From NCBI RefSeq assembly GCF_024748615.1, contig NZ_CP087168.1, forward strand, positions 806,001 through 870,000: 64,000 nt of DNA, in the 5' to 3' direction. A program made the position numbers and the translations under genes. The DNA comes from Pseudomonas sp. B21-048 (GTDB lineage: Bacteria > Pseudomonadota > Gammaproteobacteria > Pseudomonadales > Pseudomonadaceae). Below the pieces are notes generated by a model. That model saw nothing but the letters and a program-made list of their open reading frames with translations. It searched no databases and was not told the DNA's origin. Shown here one piece after another: positions 19,685-32,223 of the stretch (positions within the stretch are counted from its first letter, which is position 1; every line of letters begins with the position of its first letter).

Positions 19685-19843
19685 ATGCCTTTTTCTGTAA
19701 GCTACAGCTTTAGTGTGTCCACTAAAAGCGCGCAGAATAATTCAGTGAACAAGCGGGGTGACGTGTCCATACGTCACTCCGCTTTTTTACAACCTGCGAT
19801 CGCCCTTTCAGGCTTTATATTTACGGGAGGTCTTCTTGACTAA
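19685..19843 (+). CDS. Possible leader ORF upstream of and overlapping carA
   Basis: A 52-codon ORF starts at ATG 19685 ([19 protein letters not shown]) and runs through the whole carA leader, including the terminator hairpin at 19751-19788. It stops at TAA 19841-19843, overlapping the carA TTG start by 8 nt. The Shine-Dalgarno is weak (GGCGGTAG, rather distant). If it is translated, ribosomes would melt the terminator and also deliver ribosomes to carA. It could equally be a chance open frame. No protein family is recognised. Confidence 0.3.
   Translation: MPFSVSYSFSVSTKSAQNNSVNKRGDVSIRHSAFLQPAIALSGFIFTGGLLD
19695..19726 (+). promoter_or_regulatory. Two small inverted repeats in the carA leader
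   Basis: CTGTA-AGC-TACAG (19695-19707) and TTTAGTG-TGTC-CACTAAA (19709-19726) are perfect inverted repeats, side by side and 24 nt upstream of the leader terminator. They may be alternative RNA structures or operator half-sites for a pyrimidine- or arginine-responsive factor. No specific factor can be assigned from sequence. Confidence 0.4.
19751..19788 (+). terminator. Attenuator-like intrinsic terminator in the carA leader
   Basis: AAGCGGGGTGACGT / ACGTCACTCCGCTT forms a long stem with a GTCCAT loop and a run of six T. It is located after the expected promoter region and 47 nt before the carA start. A terminator in this position suggests transcription attenuation of carAB. Whether it responds to pyrimidines, arginine or both is not visible. 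Confidence 0.75.
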
Positions 19844-20972
19844 GCCAGCCATACTCGCCCTTGCTGATGGCAGCATTTTTCGCGGCGAAGCCATTGGAGC
19901 CGACGGTCAAACCGTTGGTGAGGTGGTGTTCAACACCGCAATGACCGGCTATCAGGAAATCCTTACCGATCCTTCCTATGCCCAACAGATCGTTACCCTG
20001 ACTTATCCGCACATCGGCAACACCGGTACCACGCCAGAGGACGCCGAGTCCGACCGCGTCTGGTCCGCAGGCCTGGTCATTCGTGACTTGCCACTGGTTG
20101 CGAGCAACTGGCGCAACACGATGTCGCTGTCCGACTACCTGAAAGCCAACAATGTGGTGGCAATCGCCGGTATCGACACTCGTCGCCTGACACGCATCCT
20201 GCGTGAGAAAGGCGCGCAGAACGGCTGCATCATGGCCGGTGACAACATTTCCGAAGAGGCCGCCATCGCCGCCGCTCAGGGCTTCCCTGGCCTGAAAGGC
20301 ATGGACCTGGCAAAAGTCGTCAGCACCAAAGAGCAGTACGAGTGGCGCTCGACTGTCTGGGATCTGAAAACCGACAGCCACGCGACTCTGGAAGCCTCCG
20401 AGCTGCCATACCACGTGGTGGCCTACGACTACGGCGTCAAGCTGAACATCCTGCGCATGCTGGTCGAGCGCGGTTGCCGCGTGACCGTGGTACCTGCACA
20501 GACCCCGGCCGCCGAAGCGCTGGCATTAAAACCGGACGGCGTGTTCCTGTCCAACGGCCCGGGCGACCCTGAGCCGTGCGACTACGCGATCCAGGCAATC
20601 AAGGACGTGCTGGAGACCGAGATTCCGGTGTTCGGCATCTGCCTCGGTCACCAGCTGTTGGCTCTGGCCGCTGGCGCCAAGACTCTGAAAATGGGTCATG
20701 GCCACCACGGTGCCAACCACCCGGTCCAGGATCTGGATTCCGGTGTTGTGATGATCACCAGCCAGAACCACGGTTTTGCGGTAGACGAAGCAACCTTGCC
20801 AGCCAACGTCCGGGCGATTCACAAATCGCTGTTCGACGGCACCCTGCAAGGTATCGAGCTTACCGACAAGAGTGCCTTCAGCTTCCAGGGACACCCTGAA
20901 GCCAGCCCTGGCCCGAACGACGTAGCACCACTGTTCGATCGCTTCATCAACGAAATGGCCAAGCGGCGCTAA
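19836..20972 (+). CDS. carA: Carbamoyl-phosphate synthase small (glutaminase) subunit CarA
   Basis: A 378-residue glutamine amidotransferase subunit supplying ammonia to CarB for carbamoyl phosphate (pyrimidines and arginine). The class-I amidotransferase domain carries the nucleophile Cys269 in [15 protein letters not shown] and the HPEASPGP motif near the end. The start is the TTG at 19836, giving the conserved beginning [24 protein letters not shown] is five bases upstream, and no ATG gives a family-like N-terminus. A rare start codon plus an upstream terminator suggests tight control. Confidence 0.95.
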   Translation: MTKPAILALADGSIFRGEAIGADGQTVGEVVFNTAMTGYQEILTDPSYAQQIVTLTYPHIGNTGTTPEDAESDRVWSAGLVIRDLPLVASNWRNTMSLSDYLKANNVVAIAGIDTRRLTRILREKGAQNGCIMAGDNISEEAAIAAAQGFPGLKGMDLAKVVSTKEQYEWRSTVWDLKTDSHATLEASELPYHVVAYDYGVKLNILRMLVERGCRVTVVPAQTPAAEALALKPDGVFLSNGPGDPEPCDYAIQAIKDVLETEIPVFGICLGHQLLALAAGAKTLKMGHGHHGANHPVQDLDSGVVMITSQNHGFAVDEATLPANVRAIHKSLFDGTLQGIELTDKSAFSFQGHPEASPGPNDVAPLFDRFINEMAKRR

Positions 20973-21089
20973 TCGCTCGCCCTGATGTAGCAAAGCCTGA
21001 GGGCGGTCCCGAAACCGGTGACCCCCTCAAGGCTTCAGAGATTGAACAAGACGGCTTGCCGACTGACCTGCGGATTTGAGTGACAACCC

Positions 21090-24307
<3,218 letters not shown>

Positions 24308-24311
<4 letters not shown>

Positions 24312-24784
24312 TCAAATACCCAATGACCGTCCAGGGCGCGAAAGCCCTGGAAGAAGAACACGCTCATCTGACCAAGGTCGTCCGCCCGAAGCTCAGCCAG
24401 GACATCGGCACGGCCCGCGAGTTGGGTGACTTGAAGGAAAACGCCGAATACCACGCTGCTCGCGAGCAGCAGGGGATGGTCGAGGCGCGGATTCGCGACA
24501 TCGAAGGCCGGATTCAGAATCAGGTCATCATCGATGTCACGACCATTCCTCACACTGGCAAAGTGATTTTCGGCACTACCGTTGAAATCGCCAACGTCGA
24601 GACTGATGAAAGCGTCATTTACCACATCGTGGGTGAGGATGAGGCTGACTTCAAACTTGGCAAGATCTCTGTCGGTTCGCCACTGGCTCGCGCCTTGATT
24701 GCCAAGGAAGAGGGTGATGTGGTTGCCGTGAAAACGCCGGGTGGCGTTATCGAGTATGAGATTGTCGAAGTTCGCCATATCTGA
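24308..24784 (+). CDS. greA: Transcription elongation factor GreA
   Basis: A 158-residue factor that stimulates RNA polymerase to cleave backtracked transcripts. It has an N-terminal coiled coil, with the acidic tip region [18 protein letters not shown] at about 37-54. The C-terminal FKBP-like domain has [15 protein letters not shown]. The four-base overlap with carB implies translational coupling. A GC-rich hairpin sits just after the stop. Confidence 0.97.
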
Positions 24785-24789
24785 AAGAA

Positions 24790-24812
24790 GGCGCCCGCTA
24801 TGTGCGGGCGCC
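24790..24812 (+). terminator. GC-rich hairpin between greA and the next ORF
   Basis: GGCGCCCGC TATGT GCGGGCGCC has perfect 9-bp arms. It begins 6 nt after the greA stop and ends directly against the ATG at 24813. There is no strong T-run (CATGCTTTGG follows), so termination would be inefficient. As RNA it would hide the ribosome-binding region of the following ORF. Confidence 0.55.
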
Positions 24813-25400
24813 ATGCTTTGGCAGCTGACCCAAATGTTGTGGGTTGGGGGCATGTGGTTGTTGCACATCGGTCTGCTGCCGGTGCTGGGGCGAATAGGCC
24901 TGGCACCGCTGCTGATCGACGAAATTGCAGGCATGCTGAATACGCTGATGGTGGGATTTGCCACGGCGTGTGTGATTTTGCAGGCTTTGGTGCTGGTTCA
25001 GGCCGAGGGCCTTGCCAGTCTATGGCGCGATATTCGCGGGCAACTGCTGATGATGGCGCTGTATGGGGGCGCGATGTATTTCGCGGTCCATGTTGGCTGG
25101 CCGCAGGCGGCGCATTGGCAGCTGTTCAGCTATCTTGTTCTGGGATTTTCCGGGCTGATACTGGTGATGCAACCGGTGCCGGGATGGAGTGTCAGGGTGC
25201 GCGAAGCACACCCTTGGCCCTTGTCATCACTTGAAGCGATGGACGTTCGACAGCTGCTTGTTGACGCTGAAGTTTTTGCGGTAAATCAGTGCCATCTTGC
25301 CGATGACCTGAACCAGATCGGCTTTGCCGGCCTTGCAGAGCTCTGCAATGGATGCCAGGCGCGATTCGCGATCGAGGATATTGAGCTTGATTTTGATTAG
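24813..25400 (+). CDS. DUF4149-like inner-membrane protein, C-terminus antisense to yhbY
   Basis: The first ~140 residues form a small membrane protein with about four hydrophobic segments: MLWQLTQMLWVGGMWLLHIG, then LMVGFATACVILQALVLV, LLMMALYGGAMYFAVHV and LFSYLVLGFSGLILVM. This fits the DUF4149-like protein found beside greA in Pseudomonas; function is unknown. The frame then continues about 55 residues, to 25400, across the complementary strand of yhbY. That tail is the mirror of yhbY codons and may not be functional. The start is uncertain: ATG 24813 abuts a hairpin, ATG 24834 is an alternative, and the frame is open into greA. Confidence 0.65.
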   Translation: MLWQLTQMLWVGGMWLLHIGLLPVLGRIGLAPLLIDEIAGMLNTLMVGFATACVILQALVLVQAEGLASLWRDIRGQLLMMALYGGAMYFAVHVGWPQAAHWQLFSYLVLGFSGLILVMQPVPGWSVRVREAHPWPLSSLEAMDVRQLLVDAEVFAVNQCHLADDLNQIGFAGLAELCNGCQARFAIEDIELDFD

Positions 25401-25535
25401 CTCATGATCCGCCAAAGCGCGTTCAAGTTCGGCTAACACACCTTCAGTCAAACCGTTGTCAGCCACAGTCAAAACTGGTTTCAGATGGTGGCCAATGGAT
25501 TTGTACTGTTTCTTCTGCTCTTGAGTGAGCGGCAT
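25227..25535 (-). CDS. yhbY: YhbY-family (CRM domain) ribosome assembly RNA-binding protein
   Basis: A 102-residue single CRM-domain protein that associates with pre-50S ribosomal particles. It begins MPLTQEQKKQYKSIGHHLKP. The CRM signature is present: ELIKIKLNI, then LCKAGKADLVQVIGKMALIY. It is divergent from rlmE, another 50S maturation gene, across 101 bp with a shared palindromic promoter. Its last 174 bases overlap the plus-strand DUF4149-like frame. Confidence 0.93.
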   Translation of the reverse strand: MPLTQEQKKQYKSIGHHLKPVLTVADNGLTEGVLAELERALADHELIKIKLNILDRESRLASIAELCKAGKADLVQVIGKMALIYRKNFSVNKQLSNVHRFK

Positions 25536-25560
25536 AATCTGACCCTTTAGTCTGGATTCT

Positions 25561-25581
25561 GTAAAATGGCGGCCATTTTAC
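25561..25581. promoter_or_regulatory. Palindromic divergent promoter element between yhbY and rlmE
   Basis: GTAAAATGGC G GCCATTTTAC is a perfect 10-bp inverted repeat with a 1-nt centre. TAAAAT resembles a -10 hexamer on both strands, so the palindrome could be two back-to-back -10 boxes serving yhbY and rlmE. It could also be the operator of an unknown dimeric regulator. Confidence 0.5.
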
Positions 25582-25636
25582 CCGAGGGTTCGTGGATCCG
25601 CCCAATTAATCACGACCCTTATCATCGAGGTGCCCA

Positions 25637-26266
25637 ATGGCGCGTTCCAAGACAAGCCTTGGTTGGCTGAAAAGACATGTCAATGATCCCTATGTGAAGC
25701 AGGCGCAGAAGGATGGTTACCGCTCGCGTGCGAGTTACAAGCTTCTGGAGGTCCAGGAGAAATACAAGCTGATCCGTCCGGGTATGAGCGTTGTCGACCT
25801 GGGTGCGGCGCCCGGCGGCTGGTCGCAGGTCACTAGTCGGCTGATCGGTGGTCAGGGGCGTCTGATCGCCTCGGACATCCTGGAAATGGACAGCATTCCG
25901 GACGTGACTTTCATCCAGGGTGACTTCACCCAGGACGAAGTGCTCGCTCAGATCCTTGAAGCCGTGGGTAATTCGCAGGTGGACCTTGTGATTTCCGATA
26001 TGGCCCCCAATATGAGTGGTACGCCTGAGGTGGACATGCCAAAAGCCATGTTTCTATGTGAGCTGGCTCTTGATCTGGCGGCTCGGATACTCAAGCCGGG
26101 TGGTAATTTCGTGATCAAGGTGTTTCAGGGCGAAGGGTTTGATGCTTACGTGAAGGACGCTCGTCAGAAATTCGACAAGGTCCAGATGATCAAGCCGGAC
26201 TCTTCCCGTGGCAGTTCCCGCGAGCAATACATGCTGGCTTGGGGCTACCGCGGCCGTAGTGAGTAA
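25637..26266 (+). CDS. rlmE: 23S rRNA 2'-O-methyltransferase RlmE (FtsJ/RrmJ)
   Basis: A 209-residue SAM-dependent enzyme that methylates U2552 of 23S rRNA in the 50S subunit. The SAM-binding motif is [14 protein letters not shown], followed by [14 protein letters not shown] with the catalytic Asp. The K-D-K-E tetrad fits [11 protein letters not shown] in SDMAP and K in [12 protein letters not shown]. It precedes ftsH, the conserved pairing in proteobacteria. There are 193 bp between them. Confidence 0.96.
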   Translation: MARSKTSLGWLKRHVNDPYVKQAQKDGYRSRASYKLLEVQEKYKLIRPGMSVVDLGAAPGGWSQVTSRLIGGQGRLIASDILEMDSIPDVTFIQGDFTQDEVLAQILEAVGNSQVDLVISDMAPNMSGTPEVDMPKAMFLCELALDLAARILKPGGNFVIKVFQGEGFDAYVKDARQKFDKVQMIKPDSSRGSSREQYMLAWGYRGRSE

Positions 26267-26459
26267 ATCGAGGTTTTTTTGCGGGTCGATAGGATTTTCG
26301 TATTTCGTCCCGTGAGCATTAGCGAATATTGTGTAGAAAGTGTTTCACAAAGGGTTACAGACGGCGCCTGCCAGAGCCGTAGGTAATGTAGTAAGTTAGG
26401 CCGGTGAATATCATGCGAAGCACGCGCCATTAGCGGAGCTTGCTTCAGAGGGTAGTTAA

Positions 26460-28379
26460 TTGAACGATATGGCAAAGAATCTGATCCTGTGGTTGATCAT
26501 CGCGGCTGTCCTGGTGACGGTGATGAACAACTTCTCCAGCCCTAACGAGCCGCAGACCCTCAACTATTCCGACTTCATCCAGCAGGTCAAGGATGGCAAG
26601 GTCGAGCGCGTAGCGGTTGATGGCTACGTGATTACCGGCAAGCGCAACGATGGCGACAGCTTCAAGACCATTCGTCCGGCAATCCAGGACAATGGCCTGA
26701 TCGGCGATCTCGTGGATAACCACGTGGTAGTCGAAGGCAAGCAGCCTGAGCAGCAAAGCATCTGGACTCAACTCCTGGTCGCAAGCTTCCCGATCCTCGT
26801 AATCATCGCTGTCTTCATGTTCTTCATGCGGCAGATGCAGGGCGGTGCCGGTGGCAAGGGCGGGCCGATGAGCTTCGGCAAGAGCAAGGCACGCCTGCTC
26901 TCCGAAGATCAGGTAAAAACCACTTTGGCTGACGTTGCCGGTTGCGACGAAGCCAAGGAAGAAGTTGGCGAGCTGGTCGAATTCCTGCGTGATCCGGGCA
27001 AGTTCCAGCGTTTGGGCGGTCGCATTCCTCGTGGCGTGCTGATGGTCGGTCCTCCTGGTACGGGTAAAACCTTGATCGCCAAGGCGATTGCCGGCGAAGC
27101 CAAAGTGCCGTTCTTCACTATTTCCGGTTCCGATTTCGTCGAAATGTTCGTCGGTGTCGGTGCCAGTCGTGTTCGTGACATGTTCGAGCAGGCGAAGAAG
27201 CACGCGCCCTGCATCATCTTCATCGATGAAATCGACGCCGTCGGTCGCCACCGTGGTGCCGGCATGGGCGGCGGTCACGACGAGCGCGAACAGACACTCA
27301 ACCAGTTGCTGGTAGAGATGGACGGCTTCGAAATGAATGACGGCATCATCGTCATTGCAGCAACCAACCGTCCGGACGTACTGGACCCTGCATTGCTGCG
27401 TCCGGGCCGTTTTGACCGTCAGGTCGTGGTCGGTCTGCCGGATATCCGTGGTCGCGAGCAGATTCTCAAAGTCCACATGCGCAAAGTGCCAATGGGTGAC
27501 GACGTCGCTCCGGCCGTGATCGCACGTGGTACTCCTGGTTTCTCCGGTGCCGACCTGGCCAACCTGGTGAACGAGGCGTCGTTGTTCGCAGCCCGTGCCG
27601 GCAAGCGCATCGTCGAGATGAAAGAGTTCGAACTGGCCAAAGACAAGATCATGATGGGTGCCGAGCGCAAATCCATGGTCATGTCCGAGAAAGAGAAGCA
27701 GAACACTGCTTATCACGAAGCTGGTCACGCTATCGTCGGTCGCGTCGTCCCTGAGCATGATCCGGTCTACAAAGTGTCGATCATCCCGCGCGGTCGCGCG
27801 CTCGGTGTGACCATGTTCCTGCCGGAAGAAGATCGCTACAGCCTGTCCAAGCGTGCGCTGATCAGTCAGATCTGCTCGCTGTACGGCGGTCGTATCGCTG
27901 AAGAAATGACCCTGGGTTTCGACGGTGTCACCACTGGTGCATCCAACGACATCATGCGTGCCAGCCAGATCGCACGGAATATGGTGACCAAGTGGGGCTT
28001 GTCGGAAAAGCTCGGCCCGTTGATGTACGCCGAAGAAGAGGGCGAAGTGTTCCTCGGTCGTGGCGGCGGTGGTCAACATGCCAGCTTCTCCGGCGAGACA
28101 GCCAAACTGATCGACTCCGAAGTACGTAGCATCATTGACCAGTGCTACGGCACGGCCAAACAGATCCTTACGGATAACCGTGACAAGCTTGACGCCATGG
28201 CGGATGCCTTGATGAAGTACGAGACGATCGATGCTGATCAGATCGATGACATCATGGCGGGCCGTGCGCCTCGCGAACCTCGCGACTGGTCTGGCGGCAG
28301 TGATACTTCCGGCACGCCTCCGGCGGTGCAGGATGGGCGTCCGGAAACGCCAATCGGTGGCCCGGCTGCTGACGTATAA
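26460..28379 (+). CDS. ftsH: Membrane ATP-dependent zinc metalloprotease FtsH
   Basis: A 639-residue AAA+ protease, expected to form membrane-bound hexamers that degrade membrane and regulatory proteins. Two TM segments (about 7-23 and 103-122) flank a small periplasmic domain. The Walker A is GPPGTGKT at 197-204. The second region of homology is [19 protein letters not shown]. The zinc site is HEAGH at 419-423. I chose the TTG at 26460 because AGAGGG lies 8 bases upstream; the ATG at 26469 (three codons in) would put that site too far away. First of a run of same-strand genes to secG. Confidence 0.96.
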   Translation: MNDMAKNLILWLIIAAVLVTVMNNFSSPNEPQTLNYSDFIQQVKDGKVERVAVDGYVITGKRNDGDSFKTIRPAIQDNGLIGDLVDNHVVVEGKQPEQQSIWTQLLVASFPILVIIAVFMFFMRQMQGGAGGKGGPMSFGKSKARLLSEDQVKTTLADVAGCDEAKEEVGELVEFLRDPGKFQRLGGRIPRGVLMVGPPGTGKTLIAKAIAGEAKVPFFTISGSDFVEMFVGVGASRVRDMFEQAKKHAPCIIFIDEIDAVGRHRGAGMGGGHDEREQTLNQLLVEMDGFEMNDGIIVIAATNRPDVLDPALLRPGRFDRQVVVGLPDIRGREQILKVHMRKVPMGDDVAPAVIARGTPGFSGADLANLVNEASLFAARAGKRIVEMKEFELAKDKIMMGAERKSMVMSEKEKQNTAYHEAGHAIVGRVVPEHDPVYKVSIIPRGRALGVTMFLPEEDRYSLSKRALISQICSLYGGRIAEEMTLGFDGVTTGASNDIMRASQIARNMVTKWGLSEKLGPLMYAEEEGEVFLGRGGGGQHASFSGETAKLIDSEVRSIIDQCYGTAKQILTDNRDKLDAMADALMKYETIDADQIDDIMAGRAPREPRDWSGGSDTSGTPPAVQDGRPETPIGGPAADV

Positions 28380-28387
28380 GGTTTGAA

Positions 28388-29239
28388 ATGACTTCTGTTC
28401 AGTCCTCGATCCGGTTGCCTTGCGGCAACCGGGTTCTTGATTTGGCCCAGACGCATGTCATGGGCATTCTCAATGTCACTCCCGATTCTTTTTCCGATGG
28501 CGGCCAATACAGCCAGCTGGATGCGGCGCTGCGCCACGCCGAGGCGATGGTGGCGGCTGGCGCGACGCTGATCGACGTTGGTGGCGAATCGACCCGGCCG
28601 GGTGCCAGGGCGGTTTCACCGCTTGAAGAGCTCGAGCGTGTAGCGCCTATCGTTGAGCGTATCAGTCGTGAACTCGATGTGATTATCTCGGTCGATACCT
28701 CCACGCCGGCGGTCATGCGTGAAACCGCAAGGCTGGGGGCGGGCTTGATCAATGATGTGCGTTCGTTACGCCGAGACGGAGCCTTGGATGCAGCAGCGGC
28801 CACCGGCTTGCCGGTGTGTCTGATGCATATGCTCGGCGAGCCGGGCGACATGCAGGACAATCCGCACTACCAGGATGTAACGAAAGAGGTCGGCGAGTTT
28901 CTCGCTGAACGCATGGTTCAGTGCGCGTCGGTGGGTATCCCCGCTGAGCGGATCATCCTCGATCCGGGCTTCGGCTTCGCGAAAACCTTGCAGCACAACC
29001 TGAGCCTGTTCAAGCATATAGAGGTCTTGCATGCCTTGGGGCGGCCCCTGTTGGTTGGGGTTTCGCGAAAGAGCATGATCGGGCAGGCCTTGAATCGGCC
29101 GGTGGGAGAGCGCCTGCATGGCGGTTTGGCGCTCGCGGCACTGGCTTCAATCAAGGGGGCGCGTATATTGCGCGTCCATGATGTGGCTGAAACGGTCGAC
29201 GTAGTGCGAATGATCGCAGCAGTAGAATCAGCCGAATAA
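28388..29239 (+). CDS. folP: Dihydropteroate synthase FolP
   Basis: A 283-residue TIM-barrel enzyme joining p-aminobenzoate to the pterin diphosphate in folate synthesis; the sulfonamide target. The pterin/phosphate-loop signature [15 protein letters not shown] is at about 25-39, with [11 protein letters not shown] at about 61-71 and DPGFGFAKT further on. It begins 8 bp after ftsH, and the ftsH-folP-glmM order is conserved in gammaproteobacteria. Confidence 0.97.
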   Translation: MTSVQSSIRLPCGNRVLDLAQTHVMGILNVTPDSFSDGGQYSQLDAALRHAEAMVAAGATLIDVGGESTRPGARAVSPLEELERVAPIVERISRELDVIISVDTSTPAVMRETARLGAGLINDVRSLRRDGALDAAAATGLPVCLMHMLGEPGDMQDNPHYQDVTKEVGEFLAERMVQCASVGIPAERIILDPGFGFAKTLQHNLSLFKHIEVLHALGRPLLVGVSRKSMIGQALNRPVGERLHGGLALAALASIKGARILRVHDVAETVDVVRMIAAVESAE

Positions 29240-29255
29240 GAATGATGGAGTACTT

Positions 29256-30593
29256 ATGAGCAAGAAATACTTTGGCACCGACGGCATTCGTGGTCGGGTC
29301 GGTGAATACCCGATTACTCCTGATTTCATGCTCAAGCTTGGTTGGGCGGCAGGTATGGCATTCCGCAGCATGGGTGCCTGTAAGGTGCTCGTGGGCAAGG
29401 ACACCCGGATCTCCGGTTACATGTTCGAGTCGGCGCTTGAGGCCGGGCTGACTTCGGCGGGTGCCGATGTGATGCTCTTGGGGCCGATGCCGACGCCGGC
29501 CATCGCCTATCTGACACGTACCTTTCATGCCGAAGCCGGTATCGTGATCAGCGCTTCGCACAATCCTCATGACGATAACGGCATCAAATTTTTCTCCGGG
29601 AAGGGTACCAAGCTCCCGGATGAAGTCGAGCTGATGATCGAAGAGTTGCTCGACACCCCGATGACCGTGGTTGAGTCGAGCAAGATCGGCAAGGTGTCGC
29701 GAATCAATGATGCCTCAGGTCGATATATCGAATTCTGCAAGAGCAGCGTCCCGACCGGCACCAGTTTTGCCGGGCTGAAGATCGTGATCGACTGCGCCCA
29801 CGGTGCGGCCTATAAAGTGGCGCCTAGCGTGTTCCGTGAGCTGGGAGCCGATGTCGTTGTGCTTTCTGCTCATCCCAATGGCCTGAACATCAATGAGAAT
29901 TGCGGTTCAACCCATATGGGGCCGCTGCAAGCGGCCGTATTGGCCGAGCACGCCGATTTGGGTATTGCCTTTGACGGTGATGGTGACCGGGTTCAGATGG
30001 TCGATCACACGGGCGCTGTCGTCGATGGCGACGAGTTGTTGTTTATCATTGCTCGCGATCTGCAAGAGCGCGGCAAGTTGCAGGGCGGCGTGGTCGGTAC
30101 GCTGATGAGTAATCTGGGGCTGGAATTGGCCCTGGCAGATCTGGCGATTCCTTTTGTGCGCGCCAACGTTGGCGACCGTTATGTGATCTCCGAGTTGCTG
30201 GAGCGCGATTGGCTGGTGGGTGGGGAAAACTCGGGGCACATTGTCTGCTTCAGTCACACCACCACTGGTGATGCGATCATTGCTGCATTGCAGGTTCTAA
30301 TGGCGTTGAAGAGGCGCGTAGAGAGCCTGGCTCAGTCCCGTCAGGCGCTGCGCAAGTGTCCTCAGGTGCTGATCAATGTCCGGTTTGGCGGTGGTGCGAA
30401 TCCGATCGAACATCCGACAGTCAAGGCGGCCAGTGACCGTGTCACCCAGGCGATGGCCGGTCGCGGGCGTGTGCTGTTGCGCAAGTCCGGGACAGAGCCG
30501 CTGGTGCGAGTCATGGTCGAGGGCGAGGACGAAATACAGGTTCGCGGTTACGCCGAAGAGCTGGCAAAACTGGTAACTGAAGTTTCTGCCTGA
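29256..30593 (+). CDS. glmM: Phosphoglucosamine mutase GlmM
   Basis: A 445-residue alpha-D-phosphohexomutase converting glucosamine-6-P to glucosamine-1-P for peptidoglycan and LPS. The phosphoserine loop [15 protein letters not shown] has the catalytic Ser at 101. The metal loop is DGDGDR, the sugar-binding loop GGENSGH, and the C-terminal phosphate loop [11 protein letters not shown]. It begins with the FGTDGIRG motif. It is 16 bp after folP. Confidence 0.98.
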   Translation: MSKKYFGTDGIRGRVGEYPITPDFMLKLGWAAGMAFRSMGACKVLVGKDTRISGYMFESALEAGLTSAGADVMLLGPMPTPAIAYLTRTFHAEAGIVISASHNPHDDNGIKFFSGKGTKLPDEVELMIEELLDTPMTVVESSKIGKVSRINDASGRYIEFCKSSVPTGTSFAGLKIVIDCAHGAAYKVAPSVFRELGADVVVLSAHPNGLNINENCGSTHMGPLQAAVLAEHADLGIAFDGDGDRVQMVDHTGAVVDGDELLFIIARDLQERGKLQGGVVGTLMSNLGLELALADLAIPFVRANVGDRYVISELLERDWLVGGENSGHIVCFSHTTTGDAIIAALQVLMALKRRVESLAQSRQALRKCPQVLINVRFGGGANPIEHPTVKAASDRVTQAMAGRGRVLLRKSGTEPLVRVMVEGEDEIQVRGYAEELAKLVTEVSA

Positions 30594-30659
30594 TTTCGGC
30601 TTGCCAGCCATGATTGTGTTGGGTAACATCTGCGCCCACTTTGACCGACGAGGTACAGC

Positions 30660-31415
30660 ATGCGTCGCCCTATGGTAGCTGGTAACTGGAAGATGCACGG
30701 TACCCGCGCCAGCGTCGCTGAGCTGATCAACGGCCTTCGTCATCTGGCCTTGCCAGGCGATGTTGATATCGCGGTGTTCCCGCCTTGCTTGTATATCAAT
30801 CAAGTGATTGATGGCTTGAAAGGCCAGTCGATTTCGGTCGGCGCGCAGAACTCTGCGATTGAATCCATGCAAGGTGCGTTGACAGGTGAGATTGCGCCGA
30901 GTCAATTGGTGGATGCGGGTTGTTCCCTGGTGCTTGTCGGGCACTCCGAGCGCCGCCAGATTATGGGCGAGCAGGGCGGAATGCTGATTCGCAAGTTCGC
31001 GGCGGCACAGGCGTGCGGCTTGATTCCTGTGTTGTGCGTGGGGGAGACCCTTGAAGAGCGCGAAGCTGGAAAAACTCTTGAGATTGTCGGGCGTCAGCTT
31101 GGCAGTATCATTGAGAAGCTGGGTGTAGGTGTCTTTGCAAAGGCAGTAATTGCTTACGAGCCGGTCTGGGCCATTGGCACCGGGCTGACTGCTTCGCCGC
31201 AACAGGCGCAGGATGTGCACGCAGCCATTCGCGCTCAGTTGGCGGCAGAGAATTCTGAAGTCGCACAAGGTGTGCGGCTTCTATACGGCGGCAGCGTGAA
31301 GGCGGCCAATGCGGTCGAACTGTTCGGCATGCCGGATATCGATGGGGGGCTCATTGGTGGGGCTTCCCTGAATGCAGATGAGTTCGGTGCGATTTGTCGC
31401 GCCGCGGGAAACTGA
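30660..31415 (+). CDS. tpiA: Triosephosphate isomerase TpiA
   Basis: A 251-residue TIM barrel interconverting dihydroxyacetone phosphate and glyceraldehyde-3-phosphate. Lys11 lies in AGNWKMHG, His95 in VGHSERRQ, Glu167 in [11 protein letters not shown], and the phosphate loop is [10 protein letters not shown]. The start at 30660 gives [12 protein letters not shown]. It is followed 4 nt later by secG, the conserved tpiA-secG pair. Confidence 0.98.
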   Translation: MRRPMVAGNWKMHGTRASVAELINGLRHLALPGDVDIAVFPPCLYINQVIDGLKGQSISVGAQNSAIESMQGALTGEIAPSQLVDAGCSLVLVGHSERRQIMGEQGGMLIRKFAAAQACGLIPVLCVGETLEEREAGKTLEIVGRQLGSIIEKLGVGVFAKAVIAYEPVWAIGTGLTASPQQAQDVHAAIRAQLAAENSEVAQGVRLLYGGSVKAANAVELFGMPDIDGGLIGGASLNADEFGAICRAAGN

Positions 31416-31419
31416 AAAA

Positions 31420-31803
31420 ATGCTGGAAACAGTCGTAGTCGTTTTTCATCTGCTGGGTGCATTGGGCGTAGTTGCTCTGGTTTTGCTGCAGCAGGGTAAA
31501 GGTGCGGATGCTGGCGCGTCTTTCGGAGCAGGTGCTTCAAATACTGTGTTCGGAAGCCAAGGTTCCTCTACCTTTCTTAGTAAGTTTACTGCTATACTTG
31601 CCGCCGGTTTCTTCATAACCAGCTTGGGGTTAGGTTACTTTGCTAAAGAGAAGGCTCATGAGCTGACTCAAGTAGGTTTGCCAAACCCGGCAGTGTTGGA
31701 AGTTCCAAAGCAACAACCGGCTTCTGATGATGTCCCGGTGCTTCAAGAGCAAAAGTCGGCTACTCCAGCGACTGACGTGCCTCCAGCTCAAGAGCAGAAG
31801 TAA
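31420..31803 (+). CDS. secG: Protein-export membrane protein SecG
   Basis: A 127-residue subunit of the SecYEG translocon. Two hydrophobic helices (about 3-22 and 54-73) flank the conserved loop [20 protein letters not shown]. The C-terminal ~45 residues are a Pro/Glu/Gln-rich tail ending VPPAQEQK, longer than strictly needed and low in complexity. The ATG at 31420 is 4 nt past the tpiA stop. tRNA-Leu follows after 22 bp. Confidence 0.95.
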   Translation: MLETVVVVFHLLGALGVVALVLLQQGKGADAGASFGAGASNTVFGSQGSSTFLSKFTAILAAGFFITSLGLGYFAKEKAHELTQVGLPNPAVLEVPKQQPASDDVPVLQEQKSATPATDVPPAQEQK

Positions 31804-31825
31804 GAAGAGTTTCAAACGTAGTATT

Positions 31826-31911
31826 GCCGAGGTGGTGGAATTGGTAGACACGCAACCTTGAGGTGGTTGTGCCCATAGGGTGTAGGGGTTCGAGTCCCCT
31901 TCTCGGTACCA
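31826..31911 (+). tRNA. tRNA-Leu, anticodon GAG
   Basis: An 86-nt class-II tRNA with encoded CCA end. The acceptor strand GCCGAGG pairs with UCUCGGU; the anticodon loop UUGAGGU gives anticodon GAG. There is a long variable arm, and the T arm is AGGGG-UUCGAGU-CCCCU. It closely matches E. coli leuU, which also lies next to secG. Confidence 0.97.
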
Positions 31912-31922
31912 ATTATCAGGAG

Positions 31923-31945
31923 AGCCCGCTGTTGCGGGCTTTCTT
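31923..31945 (+). terminator. Terminator after tRNA-Leu
   Basis: AGCCCGC TGTT GCGGGCT followed by TTCTT: a 7-bp GC-rich stem 12 nt after the tRNA 3' end. It closes the ftsH-secG-tRNA-Leu transcript. Confidence 0.85.
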
Positions 31946-31962
31946 GTAGGTGGAAGGTTACA

Positions 31963-31991
31963 TTGACCCTGTCAGGGATCGGTCGTATACT
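31963..31991 (+). promoter_or_regulatory. Sigma-70 promoter of the metY-rimP-nusA-infB operon
   Basis: TTGACC (31963-31968) and TATACT (31986-31991) with an ideal 17-nt spacer place transcription start about 10 nt before the initiator tRNA. The arrangement of a strong promoter, then metY, then nusA-infB is the classical one in enterobacteria. Confidence 0.85.
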
Positions 31992-32007
31992 TCCGCCCCA
32001 GCTTTGT

Positions 32008-32084
<77 letters not shown>

Positions 32085-32092
32085 GTTTAAGG

Positions 32093-32115
32093 AGCCCCTT
32101 TTCAGGGGCTTTTTG
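32093..32115 (+). terminator. First terminator hairpin after tRNA-fMet
   Basis: AGCCCCT TTTC AGGGGCT followed by TTTTT, 8 nt after the tRNA end. It is likely a partial terminator giving excess tRNA over the downstream mRNA. Confidence 0.8.
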
Positions 32116-32159
32116 TTAGCTGGACACTTTCAACGCCGCTATTCAACGGCGTTTCAAGG

Positions 32160-32183
32160 ATGGGCGTTTCGCCCATTTTTTTT
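32160..32183 (+). terminator. Second terminator hairpin in the rimP leader
   Basis: ATGGGCG TTT CGCCCAT followed by a run of eight T. It stands 40 nt before the rimP start with no promoter visible after it. It looks like an internal terminator or attenuator that the nusA operon must read through. Confidence 0.8.
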
Positions 32184-32223
32184 ATTTTGCACAGCATGCA
32201 CATACATGCACGAGGGGGTTCAG

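Noticed and set aside
26445..28079. 544-codon open frame opposite ftsH
   Set aside because: Shadow of ftsH; His/Gln/Asp-rich composition typical of reverse-complement translation.
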